The notes beneath the pieces are model-generated. The model was not told the origin of the DNA. It made no database searches and saw only the letters and a program-made list of their open reading frames with translations. 32,183 bases of DNA from Acidimicrobiaceae bacterium (GTDB lineage Bacteria > Actinomycetota > Acidimicrobiia > Acidimicrobiales > RAAP-2), in assembly GCA_003152015.1 (NCBI GenBank), contig PLZF01000103.1, positions 1 to 32,183 of the forward strand. The letters are read 5' to 3'. A program made the position numbers and the translations under genes. Below are positions 13,443 to 22,668 of the stretch, in pieces (position 1 is the stretch's first letter; every line of letters begins with the position of its first letter).

Positions 13443-16013
13443 TCAGTCGGTGTCGGCGCCAGCTCCGGCCAGCTCCACCGGAGGGGCCTCGACACCCCCG
13501 GACTCCACGCTTTGCACGGCCCTGAACGACAGCTGCTTCTCCCCGGTGATGATCGGTGAGGCACCCTTGACATCGAATGCTGCGGCCATCTCGGCAGTGA
13601 TGGTTTCAACGTCCACCACGATGGTCTCGCCAGCGTGGAACTCCTTCCACAGAATGCGTTCCGACAACGGATCTTCGACCATCTGCTGGATGGCCCTCCG
13701 GAGCGGCCGTGCACCCAATTGCGGGTCGTAGCCCTTGTCGGCCAACAGCTGCTTGGCCGGAGCGGTGAGCACCAGGCTGAGCCCCTGTAGTTCCAACTGG
13801 TTGGTCACCCGCTGAATCATCAGGTCGACGATCTCTACGACCTCTTCCCTGGACAGCTCGTGGAACACGACCACTTCGTCGATGCGGTTGAGGAACTCGG
13901 GACGGAAGTGCGCCTTCAGCGCCTCATTGACCTTGGCCTTCATCCGCTCGTAGGTAACGGCTTCCGACGTCTTGGCAAACCCCACCGACGACTTGCGGAG
14001 GTCGGCGGTTCCCAAGTTGGAGGTCATGATCAGCACGGTGTTCTTGAAGTCGACCGTACGGCCCTGGGCGTCGGTGAGGCGACCGTCCTCCAGAATCTGG
14101 AGCAAGGTGTTGAACACGTCGGTGTGAGCCTTCTCCACCTCGTCGAACAGAACCACCGAGAATGGCTTGCGGCGGACGGCTTCGGTCAGCTGCCCACCCT
14201 CTTCGTACCCGACGTACCCGGGGGGCGAACCCACCAGGCGGCTGACGGTGTGCTTCTCCATGTACTCGGACATGTCGAGCTGGATGAGCGCATCCTCATC
14301 GTCGAAGAGGAACTCGGCCAGCGTTTTGGCCAGCTCGGTCTTCCCCACACCCGTCGGCCCCAGAAAGATGAATGAGCCACTCGGGCGCTTCGGGTCCTTC
14401 AGACCGGCACGTGTCCGTCGGATCGAACGGGCGAGGGCGGCGATGGCCGGATCTTGTCCGATGACCCGCTTGTGGAGCTCGTCCTCCATGCGGAGCAGCT
14501 TGGCCGTCTCCTCCTCGGTGAGCCGGTAGACAGGGATACCCGTCCAGTTGGCCAGCACCTCGGCGATGACTTCTTCGTCGACCACGTCGAACAGGTCCAC
14601 GCCATCGGCCCGCCACTCGGCTTCCATGGCGTCCTTCTTATCGAGACGGTCCTTTTCCTGTTCGGCCAGCTTCTTCGCCTGGTCGAACGCCTGCTTCTCG
14701 ATGGCGATTTCCTTGTCGGCCCTAAGTCGAGCGATCTCCTCTTCCAATTTCTTATAAGCGGGAGGAGTGGTCATCCGGCGAATCCGCAGCCGGCTGCCGG
14801 CTTCGTCGATCAAGTCGATCGCCTTGTCGGGCAGGAAACGGTCGGCCAGGTAACGGTCGGCCAGGTTGGCCGCGGCCACCAGGGCCTGATCGGTGATGGT
14901 CACCGCGTGGTGCGACTCGTAGCGATCGCGGAGACCCTTGAGGATCTCGATGGTGAGGGCGACGTTGGGCTGTTCCACCTTGATCGGCTGGAAGCGCCGC
15001 TCCAAGGCGGCGTCCTTCTCGAAGTGCTTGCGATACTCGTCGGTGGTGGTGGCGCCGATGGTCTGCAGCTCACCGCGAGCCAGCATCGGCTTGAGGATCG
15101 AGGCAGCGTCGATGGCTCCCTCGGCGGCGCCGGCTCCCACCAGGGTGTGCACTTCGTCGATGAACAGGACGATGTCGCCGCGGGTGCGGATCTCCTTCAG
15201 AACCTTCTTCAGTCGCTCCTCGAAGTCACCCCGGTACCGGCTTCCGGCCACCAGGGCGCCCAGGTCGAGCGTGTAGAGCTGCTTGCCGGCGAGAGTCTCG
15301 GGAACGTCGTTGGCCACAATCCGTTGGGCCAGTCCTTCGACAATGGCCGTCTTCCCCACGCCCGGCTCCCCGATGAGCACCGGGTTATTCTTCGTCCGAC
15401 GCGAGAGGACCTGCATGACCCGCTCGATTTCCTTCTCGCGGCCGACCACCGGGTCCAACTTGTGGTCGCGGGCCAGCGCGGTGAGGTTGCGGCCGAACTG
15501 GTCGAGTACCGGTGATCCGGTCGGAGAGTCGGGACTCTGGCCACCGGCCACTCCGGCGCCAACCGGTTCCTTGCCCTGGTAACCGGAAAGCAGTTGGATG
15601 ACCTGTTGGCGAACACGCGGCAAGTCGGCACCCAAGCTTTGGAGTACTTGCGCGGCGACCCCTTCGCCCTCGCGCACCAGGCCGAGCAGCATGTGCTCAG
15701 TGCCGATGTAGCTGTGTCCCAGTTGCAAGGCCTCGCGCAAGGACAACTCGAGCACCTTCTTCGCCCGAGGCGTGAAGGGTGGGGACCCGGTGGGGGCAGA
15801 GCCCGCCAGCCCGATGGTCTCCTCCACCTTTTCGCGGACAGCCTCCAGCGAGACGCCCATTGACTCGAGTGCCTTGGCCGCGACACCCTCACCCTCGTGG
15901 ATCAATCCCAAGAGGATGTGTTCAGTGCCTATGAAACTGTGGTTCAGCAGCCGCGCTTCCTCTTGTGCGAGCACAAGAACTCTGCGGGCCCTGTCAGTAA
16001 ATCGTTCGAACAC
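13443..16013 (-). CDS. clpC: Clp protease ATPase subunit ClpC
   Basis: An 856-residue AAA+ unfoldase that feeds proteins to ClpP. Residues 1-145 hold the two Clp-N repeats ([20 protein letters not shown] and [20 protein letters not shown]). The first AAA+ module has Walker A GEPGVGKT (215-222) and [15 protein letters not shown] middle domain with a UVR-like segment ([22 protein letters not shown] region) follows. The second AAA+ module has [22 protein letters not shown] and the MTSNLG sensor. Length and order match mycobacterial ClpC1. The GTG start has AGGAGG 4-9 bases upstream. It is transcribed alone, divergent from the prenyl synthase, and ends at a strong hairpin. Confidence 0.97.
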   Translation of the reverse strand: MFERFTDRARRVLVLAQEEARLLNHSFIGTEHILLGLIHEGEGVAAKALESMGVSLEAVREKVEETIGLAGSAPTGSPPFTPRAKKVLELSLREALQLGHSYIGTEHMLLGLVREGEGVAAQVLQSLGADLPRVRQQVIQLLSGYQGKEPVGAGVAGGQSPDSPTGSPVLDQFGRNLTALARDHKLDPVVGREKEIERVMQVLSRRTKNNPVLIGEPGVGKTAIVEGLAQRIVANDVPETLAGKQLYTLDLGALVAGSRYRGDFEERLKKVLKEIRTRGDIVLFIDEVHTLVGAGAAEGAIDAASILKPMLARGELQTIGATTTDEYRKHFEKDAALERRFQPIKVEQPNVALTIEILKGLRDRYESHHAVTITDQALVAAANLADRYLADRFLPDKAIDLIDEAGSRLRIRRMTTPPAYKKLEEEIARLRADKEIAIEKQAFDQAKKLAEQEKDRLDKKDAMEAEWRADGVDLFDVVDEEVIAEVLANWTGIPVYRLTEEETAKLLRMEDELHKRVIGQDPAIAALARSIRRTRAGLKDPKRPSGSFIFLGPTGVGKTELAKTLAEFLFDDEDALIQLDMSEYMEKHTVSRLVGSPPGYVGYEEGGQLTEAVRRKPFSVVLFDEVEKAHTDVFNTLLQILEDGRLTDAQGRTVDFKNTVLIMTSNLGTADLRKSSVGFAKTSEAVTYERMKAKVNEALKAHFRPEFLNRIDEVVVFHELSREEVVEIVDLMIQRVTNQLELQGLSLVLTAPAKQLLADKGYDPQLGARPLRRAIQQMVEDPLSERILWKEFHAGETIVVDVETITAEMAAAFDVKGASPIITGEKQLSFRAVQSVESGGVEAPPVELAGAGADTD

Positions 16014-16049
16014 TCCACCTCCTCCATCCGCGGTCCGGGAACTACCCGG

Positions 16050-16055
16050 AGTCTA
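16050..16055 (-). promoter_or_regulatory. Candidate -10 box of clpC
   Basis: TAGACT preceded by TG on the minus strand lies 37-42 bases upstream of the clpC GTG, within the 118-base spacer shared with the divergent prenyl synthase. A -35 hexamer is not evident. No CIRCE-like heat-shock repeat is seen in the spacer. Confidence 0.3.
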
Positions 16056-16131
16056 CAGGCACCGGTGCTCAACGCACCCTCACCCCTCCGCTGTACCAAC
16101 CGGTGCCCCTGTCGCCTATCGTCTGTCTGAA

Positions 16132-17109
16132 GTGAACCCCGTAGAACTCCTGGGTCTTCCCGCACTCTCCGAACAAATCCAACTTCTTGAGCCCTTGCTC
16201 ATGGAGTCGGTGGTGACTGGCGACGGTTTTCTCGACGACGTCACCACCCATCTGATCGCCGCGGGGGGAAAGCGCCTCCGACCGGTCCTTGCCCTGGCCA
16301 CAGCCACCGGCGGGTCGGAACGGGCCACCCGGGAGGACCTGCTGGGCGCCGTTTCGGTGGAGCTGGTCCACCTGGCGTCGCTCTACCACGACGACGTGAT
16401 GGACGAGGCGACCATCCGTCGCAACGTCGAAAGCGTGAATTCGCGTTTCGGGAACCTGATAGCCATCGTGGCCGGGGATTTTCTGCTGGCCCGCTCGGCG
16501 GAGATTGCCGCCGGCCTGGGAACCGAGATCGCCGGCCTGCTGGCCGCCACCCTCGGGGATCTCTGCCAGGGCCAGGTGGCCGAGGTACGGGCCGCCTTCG
16601 ATATCAGTCGTACCCAGGAGGATTACACCAAGGCCATCTCGGGGAAAACGGCCTCCCTGATGGCGACCTCGTGCCGGATCGGCGCCCTCACCGGGGGCCT
16701 CCCGCTCAATCAGGTTGATGCCCTCACCGCCTTCGGGCGCTGCTTCGGCATGATCTTTCAGGTACGCGATGACATTCTCGATGTGATCGGCTCCGACGCC
16801 CAGCTGGGCAAGCCGGCCGGCCAGGACTTGGCGGAGGGGATCTATACCCTGCCCACGCTTCTGGCCCTGGCCGATCCAGTGGTTGGACCCGAGCTCAAAC
16901 CCATGTTGGGCCAGCCATTGGACCAGATCGAACGGGACAGGGCCCGCTCCATCGTGGCATCGTCCTGCGGGGTGCCGGCATCGGTGGCGGTCGCCCGCCG
17001 GTACGCCGAAGAGGCAGCCGCGGCAGCGGCCTCCTGCCCGTCAGCGGAACTGGCAGCGGGATTCGGTCGCTTGGCCCACTCCCTGGTTGACGGCCTTCCC
17101 ACCTGCTGA
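16132..17109 (+). CDS. Polyprenyl diphosphate synthase, long-chain type
   Basis: A 325-residue trans-prenyltransferase that adds isopentenyl diphosphate units to an allylic diphosphate, probably for the menaquinone side chain. Conserved parts are GGKRLRP (45-51), the first Asp-rich motif DDVMDEATIRR (Asp87, Asp88, Asp91), the GDFLLARS stretch, and the second Asp-rich motif FQVRDDILD. Residues 4 and 5 before the first Asp-rich motif are Ser and Ala, not aromatic, which favours a product longer than C20. The frame is open far upstream, across the clpC 5' end, but homologues begin near the GTG at 16132. Its Shine-Dalgarno is poor and a TATCGT box lies 9 bases before it, suggesting a very short leader. 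Confidence 0.9.
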   Translation: MNPVELLGLPALSEQIQLLEPLLMESVVTGDGFLDDVTTHLIAAGGKRLRPVLALATATGGSERATREDLLGAVSVELVHLASLYHDDVMDEATIRRNVESVNSRFGNLIAIVAGDFLLARSAEIAAGLGTEIAGLLAATLGDLCQGQVAEVRAAFDISRTQEDYTKAISGKTASLMATSCRIGALTGGLPLNQVDALTAFGRCFGMIFQVRDDILDVIGSDAQLGKPAGQDLAEGIYTLPTLLALADPVVGPELKPMLGQPLDQIERDRARSIVASSCGVPASVAVARRYAEEAAAAAASCPSAELAAGFGRLAHSLVDGLPTC

Positions 17110-17210
17110 CGGCCTTCCCACCGGTTGGCATCCACCGGAATTGCGGTTGCCTGCCTACCGTGGGCGCTGTTCATGATGAGCGGCATCGCTGATTGAACCG
17201 GTGGCGCGAG

Positions 17211-17236
17211 TGACCGGACCCTTCCGGGTCCGGTCA
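17211..17236. terminator. Bidirectional hairpin between convergent genes
   Basis: An 11-bp perfect stem (TGACCGGACCC / GGGTCCGGTCA) with a TTCC loop lies 102 bases after the prenyl synthase and 31 bases past the end of the minus-strand secreted protein. No T-run follows on either strand, as is usual in high-GC genomes. It can serve both transcripts. Confidence 0.75.
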
Positions 17237-17266
17237 GCTCACCTCTTCAAAATCCGAAGTGCCGCC

Positions 17267-17689
17267 TTACGGCGCCGGGGGTGCCGGCGCGGCCACGTGA
17301 CACTGGGTCTCGATCTTCTGCGAGACCTTGTCCAGCCTGGCCATGAAGGCGGCGCTCTTGGCGCGAGTGATCACCTTTTGAAGCCGAGCCGCCCGCCTGG
17401 GATGGCCGGCCGCCTGCGCCTTTGTCAGGGCAACTGTCAACTTCGGAAGGCCGGCGTTAATTCCGGCTTCACCCTTCTGGATGCGGGCCAGCACCTTGTC
17501 GGCGTTGGCACAGTTGAATTTCTGGCCGACCCTTGGAACCCGGGTCGCTTGCGCGGTGCTGTTGGCGACGGCGTGGTTTGCCGTTGGCGCCGACGACGAC
17601 GGAGAGGCATCGGCGATGGCCGATGCTCCGAATGAGAGAGCTCCGGCGGCTACTGCGATTGCCGAGCTGACCAAAACCTTCTTCAACAT
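17267..17689 (-). CDS. Small secreted helical protein with a Cys pair
   Basis: A 140-residue protein with a signal peptide (MLKKVLVSSAIAVAAGALSF, cleavage likely near ASA or ADA at 22-29). A Ser/Ala/Thr-rich linker follows to about residue 50. The mature core opens with FNCANADKVLARIQKGEAG, continues as Ala/Lys/Arg-rich helices and ends with IETQCHV. Its only two cysteines bracket the helical core, so one disulfide probably ties a helical hairpin. The last residues are Ala/Pro-rich. I recall similar Cys-bracketed basic helical proteins in Acidimicrobiia, without function. AGGAGG lies 10 bases before the ATG. It stands alone, after the end of the large vitamin operon. Confidence 0.75.
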   Translation of the reverse strand: MLKKVLVSSAIAVAAGALSFGASAIADASPSSSAPTANHAVANSTAQATRVPRVGQKFNCANADKVLARIQKGEAGINAGLPKLTVALTKAQAAGHPRRAARLQKVITRAKSAAFMARLDKVSQKIETQCHVAAPAPPAP

Positions 17690-17805
17690 GAAACTCGTGC
17701 CTCCTCAACCAGTCCGGTTCTTCCGGCGTGTTCCTACATCGTCGCCGGTGCGCATGATCAGTCGATCATCCCAATGTTAGGGATCTGTGAGGATGTGCCG
17801 GCGTC

Positions 17806-18645
17806 TCAGGCGTGTCGTTGAGCATTCCCGTTGGAATTGCGCTCGAAAATGATCCGCAACCCATGGAGGGTCAGCCACGGCTCCACGTATTCGATCTCGT
17901 CGGCGTAGGGAGCGATGAGTTCGGCCAGGCCGCCGGTCGCCACCACCGTGCACTCGCCCAACACCCCGGCGAACCGGCGACAGAGGCCGTCCACCTGTCC
18001 GGCGAAGCCGTACAGCGCACCCGATTGGATGGACTCCACTGTCGACTTACCGATGACGCTGCGAGGCTCGACCAACTCGACCCGTCGCAGGGCGGCGGCG
18101 TGGGAGAAGAGGGCATCGAGGCTGATCTGCACACCGGGGGTGATCGCCCCTCCCAGGTACTCGCCCGCCGCCGAGATGGCGTCGAAGGTTGTGGCGGTAC
18201 CCAGATCGACCACCACACAGGGGCCGCCGAACAGGTCGTAGGCGCCCACCCCGTTGGCGATCCGGTCGGCTCCCACCTCTTTGGGGTTGTCATAAAGGAT
18301 GGGCATGCCGCTCTTCACCCCTGGTTCGAGCACCACCGCCGGAACATCGAACCGCCGCTGCACCATCTGGCGAAGGGCGGCGGTGACCAACGGCACCGAC
18401 GAGGTCACCGCGATGCCGGTGATGGTGTCTTCGATATTCAGCCCATCGAGATCGAGAATTTGGGTGAGCAGCAGCGCGTGCTCGTCCGCCGTCCGTTCCG
18501 ACACGGTGGAGAGGCGCCAATGATGGGCCAATCCGGTCGGCTCTTCCCCGTCCCGTTGACCGGTCTCTTCGAACGGCACCCCGACGTCGTCGGCGAAGAG
18601 CCCGACGACTGTCTCGGTGTTCCCCACATCGATGGCAAGCAGCAT
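17806..18645 (-). CDS. coaX: Type III pantothenate kinase CoaX
   Basis: A 279-residue ASKHA-fold kinase that phosphorylates pantothenate with ATP, the first step from pantothenate to CoA; this type needs a monovalent cation and is not inhibited by CoA. Conserved parts are the N-terminal LLAIDVGNTETVVGLF (Asp6), GADRIANGVGAYD, VVVDLGTATTFDAI and GGAITPGVQISLDAL. It starts 2 bases after the nadC stop, so it belongs to the same transcript; the longer open frame into nadC is not used. It is the last gene of the 14-gene run. Downstream, a 6-bp hairpin at 17754-17769 is the only, weak, candidate terminator. PanC and PanD in the same operon supply its substrate. Confidence 0.95.
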   Translation of the reverse strand: MLLAIDVGNTETVVGLFADDVGVPFEETGQRDGEEPTGLAHHWRLSTVSERTADEHALLLTQILDLDGLNIEDTITGIAVTSSVPLVTAALRQMVQRRFDVPAVVLEPGVKSGMPILYDNPKEVGADRIANGVGAYDLFGGPCVVVDLGTATTFDAISAAGEYLGGAITPGVQISLDALFSHAAALRRVELVEPRSVIGKSTVESIQSGALYGFAGQVDGLCRRFAGVLGECTVVATGGLAELIAPYADEIEYVEPWLTLHGLRIIFERNSNGNAQRHA

Positions 18646-18647
18646 GG

Positions 18648-19559
18648 TCAGTCTTTCCCGCCGGCATCCGACGTCAGATCGAGGCCCAGGTCGAGCACCG
18701 GGGCGGAGTGGGTCAGGGCGCCCACCGAGATGAGATCGGCGCCCGCGGCGGCATAGAGCGGGGCGGAGTCGAGATCCACGCCACCCGACACCTCCACCAA
18801 GGTCGCCGTCCCGCTGGCCCGTACCTGGGCCACGCATGCCTTCACCTGGTCAGGGGTCATATTGTCGAGCATGACCACGGTGGCCCCGGCGGCGACCGCC
18901 TCGTCCACCTGTTCGGCCCGGTCACATTCGACCTCAACCATCCGGCCGGGCCAGAGATGGCGGGCCCGATGGACCGCCTCGGTGATGGAGACGCCGCCAA
19001 GGTGGTTGTCTTTCACCAGCACCGCGTCCGACAGGCCGCCGCGGTGGTTGGTGCCGCCTCCGGCCCGCACTGCGGCTTTCTCCAGAGAGCGAAGCCCGGG
19101 GGTCGTCTTGCGGGTATCCAGCACTCTGGTAGCCGGGTTGGCCGACGCCACCGTGTCGACATAGCTCCGGGTGAGGGTGGCTATCCCCGAAAGGTGGCCG
19201 AGGAAGTTGAGGGCGGTCCGCTCGGCGGTGAGGATGGAACCCAGGGGACCGGTGAGCACTGCCACCGTCGAGCCCGGCGTCACCCCCGATCCGTCGGCCA
19301 GGCGCCACTCCACCTCTACCGATGGGTCGACCTGAGCGAATGCCTCGATGGCACAGGCCCGGCCGGCCACCACACCGGGTCGGCGGCTGACCACCGACAT
19401 CGACCGAAACACCGATGGCGACACCAGCGCGGCGGTGAGGTCCCCCAACGGGAGCATGTCCTCGGCCAAGGCATTCCTGACCGCGTCGACCACCGCCGAA
19501 CGGGGAGGATCGAACAGAGATGGGTCGGCGAGGTCGGAGACGCGGTGGTCGAACGTCAC
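18648..19559 (-). CDS. nadC: Nicotinate-nucleotide pyrophosphorylase NadC
   Basis: A 303-residue quinolinate phosphoribosyltransferase: quinolinate plus PRPP gives nicotinate mononucleotide, CO2 and PPi, the entry into NAD. The catalytic region is VLDTRKTTPGLRSLEKAAVRAGGGTNHRGGLSDAVLVKDNH in short blocks: DTRKT, LEKAAVRAGGG, NHR and KDNH. The C-terminal barrel part has VEVECD, VMLDNM, EVSGGV and ISVGALTHS. Its GTG overlaps the nadB stop by four bases (GTGA), and coaX follows after two bases. NadB provides iminoaspartate, but NadA (quinolinate synthase), which would link the two, is not in this window. Confidence 0.96.
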   Translation of the reverse strand: MTFDHRVSDLADPSLFDPPRSAVVDAVRNALAEDMLPLGDLTAALVSPSVFRSMSVVSRRPGVVAGRACAIEAFAQVDPSVEVEWRLADGSGVTPGSTVAVLTGPLGSILTAERTALNFLGHLSGIATLTRSYVDTVASANPATRVLDTRKTTPGLRSLEKAAVRAGGGTNHRGGLSDAVLVKDNHLGGVSITEAVHRARHLWPGRMVEVECDRAEQVDEAVAAGATVVMLDNMTPDQVKACVAQVRASGTATLVEVSGGVDLDSAPLYAAAGADLISVGALTHSAPVLDLGLDLTSDAGGKD

Positions 19560-21286
19560 GGTGGGTCGACGGCTTCACTCGAGACGGTGACCCTGCCGTC
19601 CACGTGCACAATCCGCCGGCGCCATCGGTCAGCAGCCTGAGGAAAATCGGCGCGGGCATGAGCACCACGGGTCTCGGTGCGCAGGGTGGCCGAGGTGAGA
19701 AGGGCTTCGGCCGCGGTGATCAGGTTGGCCACCTCTCCGTGGGCCCGGTCAGACGGGGTCGCGGTGCCCACCGCGGTGGCGACCGACTCGATCACCGTGG
19801 CTGCCGCTTGGAGCGACCCGGCGTCCCTGACCACCCCGGCACCCTCGAACATGGCCCGCTGCAACCGGCCGACCGTCTTCTCGACATCGATGGCGGTGAC
19901 CCCACCGCCGGTGCCGCCGGCCTGGCCGGTGCGGCCGGCCTGAACCGATACGCCCGCCCCGAAGTCGCCATCGGGATCGCGGCCGCCGGATCCACCATGG
20001 AGCACCGCTCTCATGGCGCCGGTGGGGGATGGACCGTCATCGCCACGGCGGATGGCCTCGGCCAAGCGGGCACCGAACACCATCCCTTCGAGCAGCGAGT
20101 TGGACGCCAGGCGGTTGGCCCCGTGGACCCCGGTGCACGCCACCTCGCCCGCCGCCCACAATCCCGGGAGGGCTGTCGCTCCCGACAGATCGGTCACCAC
20201 CCCGCCGGAAAGGTGATGGGCGGCCGGCGCGATGGGCAGCCAGTCGACATGGGGATCGAGACCGATGGCCTCCAGCGAGGCCTTGATGGTCGGGAAGCGG
20301 GAGCCGAAGGAGTCGAGCCCGGTGGCATCGAGCCAGAGGTGCTCGACCCCCTGGGAGCTGATCTTTGCCGCCATGGCCCGGCTCACCACGTCACGGGGGG
20401 CCAGCTCGTCGACGAAACGCTCCCCGTTGGCGTCGCGGATCAATGCGCCGTGCCCGCGCAGCGCCTCGGAGAGGAGAGGCCGGGGCATGGCCGGGTGATG
20501 GAGCGCGGTGGGATGGAACTGCATGAACTCGACATCGGCCACCGGGACCCCGGCCCGCAGGGCCATGGCCAAACCGTCGGCAGTGGCCTCGGCCGGATTG
20601 GTGGTCACCGCGAAGAGCTGGCCCGCTCCGCCAGTGGCCAGGACTGTATGACGGGCCCGTACATCCACCACCCGTCCCTCGGCGTCGAGCGCCCGTACCC
20701 CGCAACACCGTCCGCCTTCCACCAAAAGGTCGAGGGCGAACCACTCTTCGAGGACCGCCGCCGCGGTCCGGCGGGTGGCGTCGACCAGTGCCCGCTCCAC
20801 CTCTGCCCCGGTGGCCGCCCCACCGGCGTGGACCACCCGGGCGGTGGAATGGCCACCTTCCCGGGCGAGCTCGAAGGCGCCTCCGGGCTGCCGATCGAAC
20901 TCCGCACCCATGGCGATCAATTCATGGACCCGGAACGGGCCCTCGTCGACCATGACCCTCACCGCGTCGGTGTCGCACAGACCTGCGCCCGCGGCCAGGG
21001 TGTCGGCCAGATGAAGGTCAGTCGAATCCTCGTCCCCACCCAGCACCGCGGCCACGCCACCCTGGGCCCACCGGGTGGCCGAACGCCACAACTCGGCTTT
21101 GGTCAGCACTCCGACCCGCAAGCCATCACTGAGGGACGTGCCCATCTCCGGGGGTGAGGCCAGGCGTACGGTGGCCGACAGTCCGGCCACCCCACTCCCG
21201 AGGACCAGGACATCGAGTTCGTCCGGCAAGGATTGCGAGGTCGGCAACGCCGGCGATGCCGGCCGCCTCGCTCCCGGCTGGGTCAC
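19556..21286 (-). CDS. nadB: L-aspartate oxidase NadB
   Basis: A 576-residue FAD enzyme that oxidises L-aspartate to iminoaspartate for quinolinate synthesis. The FAD motif is VLVLGSGVAGLSATV (27-41). RWAQGGVAAVLG, the substrate-loop FMQFHPTALHHP, the capping-domain GERFVDELAPRDVVSRA and HGANRLASNSLLEGMVFGARLA are all family hallmarks. A Gly-rich low-complexity insert (GGSGGRDPDGDF onward) divides the flavin domain from the C-terminal helical domain. It overlaps panD by four bases upstream (GTGA) and nadC downstream. PanD and NadB, next to each other, both draw on L-aspartate. nadA is absent from the cluster. Confidence 0.96.
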   Translation of the reverse strand: MTQPGARRPASPALPTSQSLPDELDVLVLGSGVAGLSATVRLASPPEMGTSLSDGLRVGVLTKAELWRSATRWAQGGVAAVLGGDEDSTDLHLADTLAAGAGLCDTDAVRVMVDEGPFRVHELIAMGAEFDRQPGGAFELAREGGHSTARVVHAGGAATGAEVERALVDATRRTAAAVLEEWFALDLLVEGGRCCGVRALDAEGRVVDVRARHTVLATGGAGQLFAVTTNPAEATADGLAMALRAGVPVADVEFMQFHPTALHHPAMPRPLLSEALRGHGALIRDANGERFVDELAPRDVVSRAMAAKISSQGVEHLWLDATGLDSFGSRFPTIKASLEAIGLDPHVDWLPIAPAAHHLSGGVVTDLSGATALPGLWAAGEVACTGVHGANRLASNSLLEGMVFGARLAEAIRRGDDGPSPTGAMRAVLHGGSGGRDPDGDFGAGVSVQAGRTGQAGGTGGGVTAIDVEKTVGRLQRAMFEGAGVVRDAGSLQAAATVIESVATAVGTATPSDRAHGEVANLITAAEALLTSATLRTETRGAHARADFPQAADRWRRRIVHVDGRVTVSSEAVDPP

Positions 21287-21675
21287 GCTTCGGTCAGGTT
21301 CTCGAGTTCGGCATCGAGTCGGGCCAACTCTTCGTCGATCACCCGATTGGCCCTGTCCACGTGCACGATGCTCGGAGCAAACGAGTCGAGTTCTTCGTTC
21401 TCGTAATCGGCGTAGGTCATGACGATGACCTTGTCACCCCGGTGCACCAAACGAGCGGCCGCGCCGTTGAGGCACACCTGCCCCGGGCCACCGAGGATCG
21501 CGTAGGTCTCGAAACGAGCCCCATTGTCGATGTCCACCACGGTGACCTGTTCCCACTCGAGGATGTTGGCCAGTTGCATCAACTCGGGATCGAGGCTGAT
21601 CGAACCTACGTAATTGAGATCGGCGTCGGTCACCGTCGCCCGGTGGATCTTCGACTTCATCATGCGGCGGCGCAT
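21283..21675 (-). CDS. panD: Aspartate 1-decarboxylase precursor PanD
   Basis: A 130-residue pro-enzyme that cleaves itself between Gly24 and Ser25 (YVGSISLD) to make the pyruvoyl cofactor, then decarboxylates L-aspartate to beta-alanine for pantothenate. The start MRRRMMKSKIHRATVT is in the usual place, which puts the cleavage site at the same number as in E. coli. YAILGGPGQVCLNGAAARLVHRGD and VIVMTYADY are typical. The length is normal. It begins 3 bases after the panC stop and overlaps nadB by four bases. Its product is the direct substrate of PanC. Confidence 0.97.
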   Translation of the reverse strand: MRRRMMKSKIHRATVTDADLNYVGSISLDPELMQLANILEWEQVTVVDIDNGARFETYAILGGPGQVCLNGAAARLVHRGDKVIVMTYADYENEELDSFAPSIVHVDRANRVIDEELARLDAELENLTEA

Positions 21676-21678
21676 CGC

Positions 21679-22668
21679 TCAGCTGATTCCCTTCGCGCTA
21701 GGTGCGGAAAACATGAGTGGGGGCATTCTGTCGGCGGAGTGGGCCCAGGGGTCGAGGTTGTCGATGAGCCGCACTCCCCCGACGGTGGCGGCGATGAGGA
21801 GTCGGATGTTCACGTCGGGTCGGACCGACGTGACCCCATGGAGATCGTCGGCGTGCACCACCGCGGCGTAGTCGAGGTCCACTGACGGTTCCTCGGCCAC
21901 CATGCGTGCCATGGCGTCCTCGATCACCTGCGCCCGGTCTTCACCCCGGGCGATCAGCGCCGCCCCGGCCCGCAACGAACGCGACAGCACCAGTGCCACC
22001 CGACGTTGATCCGAGGAGAGCCGGACGTTCCGGCTCGACAGAGCCAGGCCGTCTTCGTCCCGCACCGTGGGACAGCCGATGATCTCGACAGGCAGGGACA
22101 GGTCCCTGACCATGCGGCGCACCACCGCCAACTGCTGGAAGTCCTTTTCGCCGAAGTAGGCCCGGCACCGGCCGGCCATGGCGAACAGCTTGGCCACCAC
22201 GGTGCTCACACCGTCAAAGTGTCCGGGGCGCGACGCCCCCTCCCAGTGATCGCCCAAGCCGGCCACCGACACCGTGGTGGCGACAGCAGCAGGAAACCCC
22301 GGATACATCTCCTTGACCGGCGGAGCGAAGACGATGCCGGCGCCGGCGGCGCTGGCCAGCTCCACGTCGGATTCGAGGGTCCGCGGATAGCGGGCGATGT
22401 CGTCGGAGTCACCGAACTGCAGGGGATTCACGAAGACGGTGACGACCACCAGGTCGCACTGGGCCGAGGCCCGCTCCACCAGTGAGCAGTGTCCGGCGTG
22501 CAGCGCTCCCATGGTCGGAACCAGGCCTACCGACAGTCCGGCGGCGCGGGCGGCATCGAGGGCTGCCGCGCACTGGCTGATCGTCTCGATGACCCGGACG
22601 TTGCCGGCAGCCTGGCGTTCGATCTCAAGTGTGGTCGGTGATGGAGTGAACAGCGTGGTGGTGGTCAT
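21679..22668 (-). CDS. panC: Pantothenate synthetase PanC
   Basis: A 329-residue ligase joining pantoate and beta-alanine with ATP. The HIGH-like motif is PTMGALHAGHCSL (51-63), followed by VTVFVNPLQFG, then GHFDGVSTVVAKLF, AYFGEKDFQQL and the KMSKS-like SSRNVRLS. The protein is some 20-30 residues longer than most PanC because of an N-terminal Thr/Pro-rich lead (1-24) and a C-terminal tail; a later start is possible but the ATG at 22668 overlaps the DUF2520 stop by four bases, which fits coupling. panB (ketopantoate hydroxymethyltransferase) is not in the window. Confidence 0.96.
   Translation of the reverse strand: MTTTTLFTPSPTTLEIERQAAGNVRVIETISQCAAALDAARAAGLSVGLVPTMGALHAGHCSLVERASAQCDLVVVTVFVNPLQFGDSDDIARYPRTLESDVELASAAGAGIVFAPPVKEMYPGFPAAVATTVSVAGLGDHWEGASRPGHFDGVSTVVAKLFAMAGRCRAYFGEKDFQQLAVVRRMVRDLSLPVEIIGCPTVRDEDGLALSSRNVRLSSDQRRVALVLSRSLRAGAALIARGEDRAQVIEDAMARMVAEEPSVDLDYAAVVHADDLHGVTSVRPDVNIRLLIAATVGGVRLIDNLDPWAHSADRMPPLMFSAPSAKGIS

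Noticed and set aside
14454-15515. A 353-codon plus-strand open frame
   Set aside because: Antisense to the middle of clpC; an artefact of GC-rich codon positions.
16014-16131. CIRCE or other heat-shock operator in the clpC promoter region
   Set aside because: No inverted repeat of the right form is present.
19520-21157. A 545-codon plus-strand open frame
   Set aside because: It is the antisense shadow of nadB and the nadC start; composition is typical of high-GC shadow frames and no motif is present.
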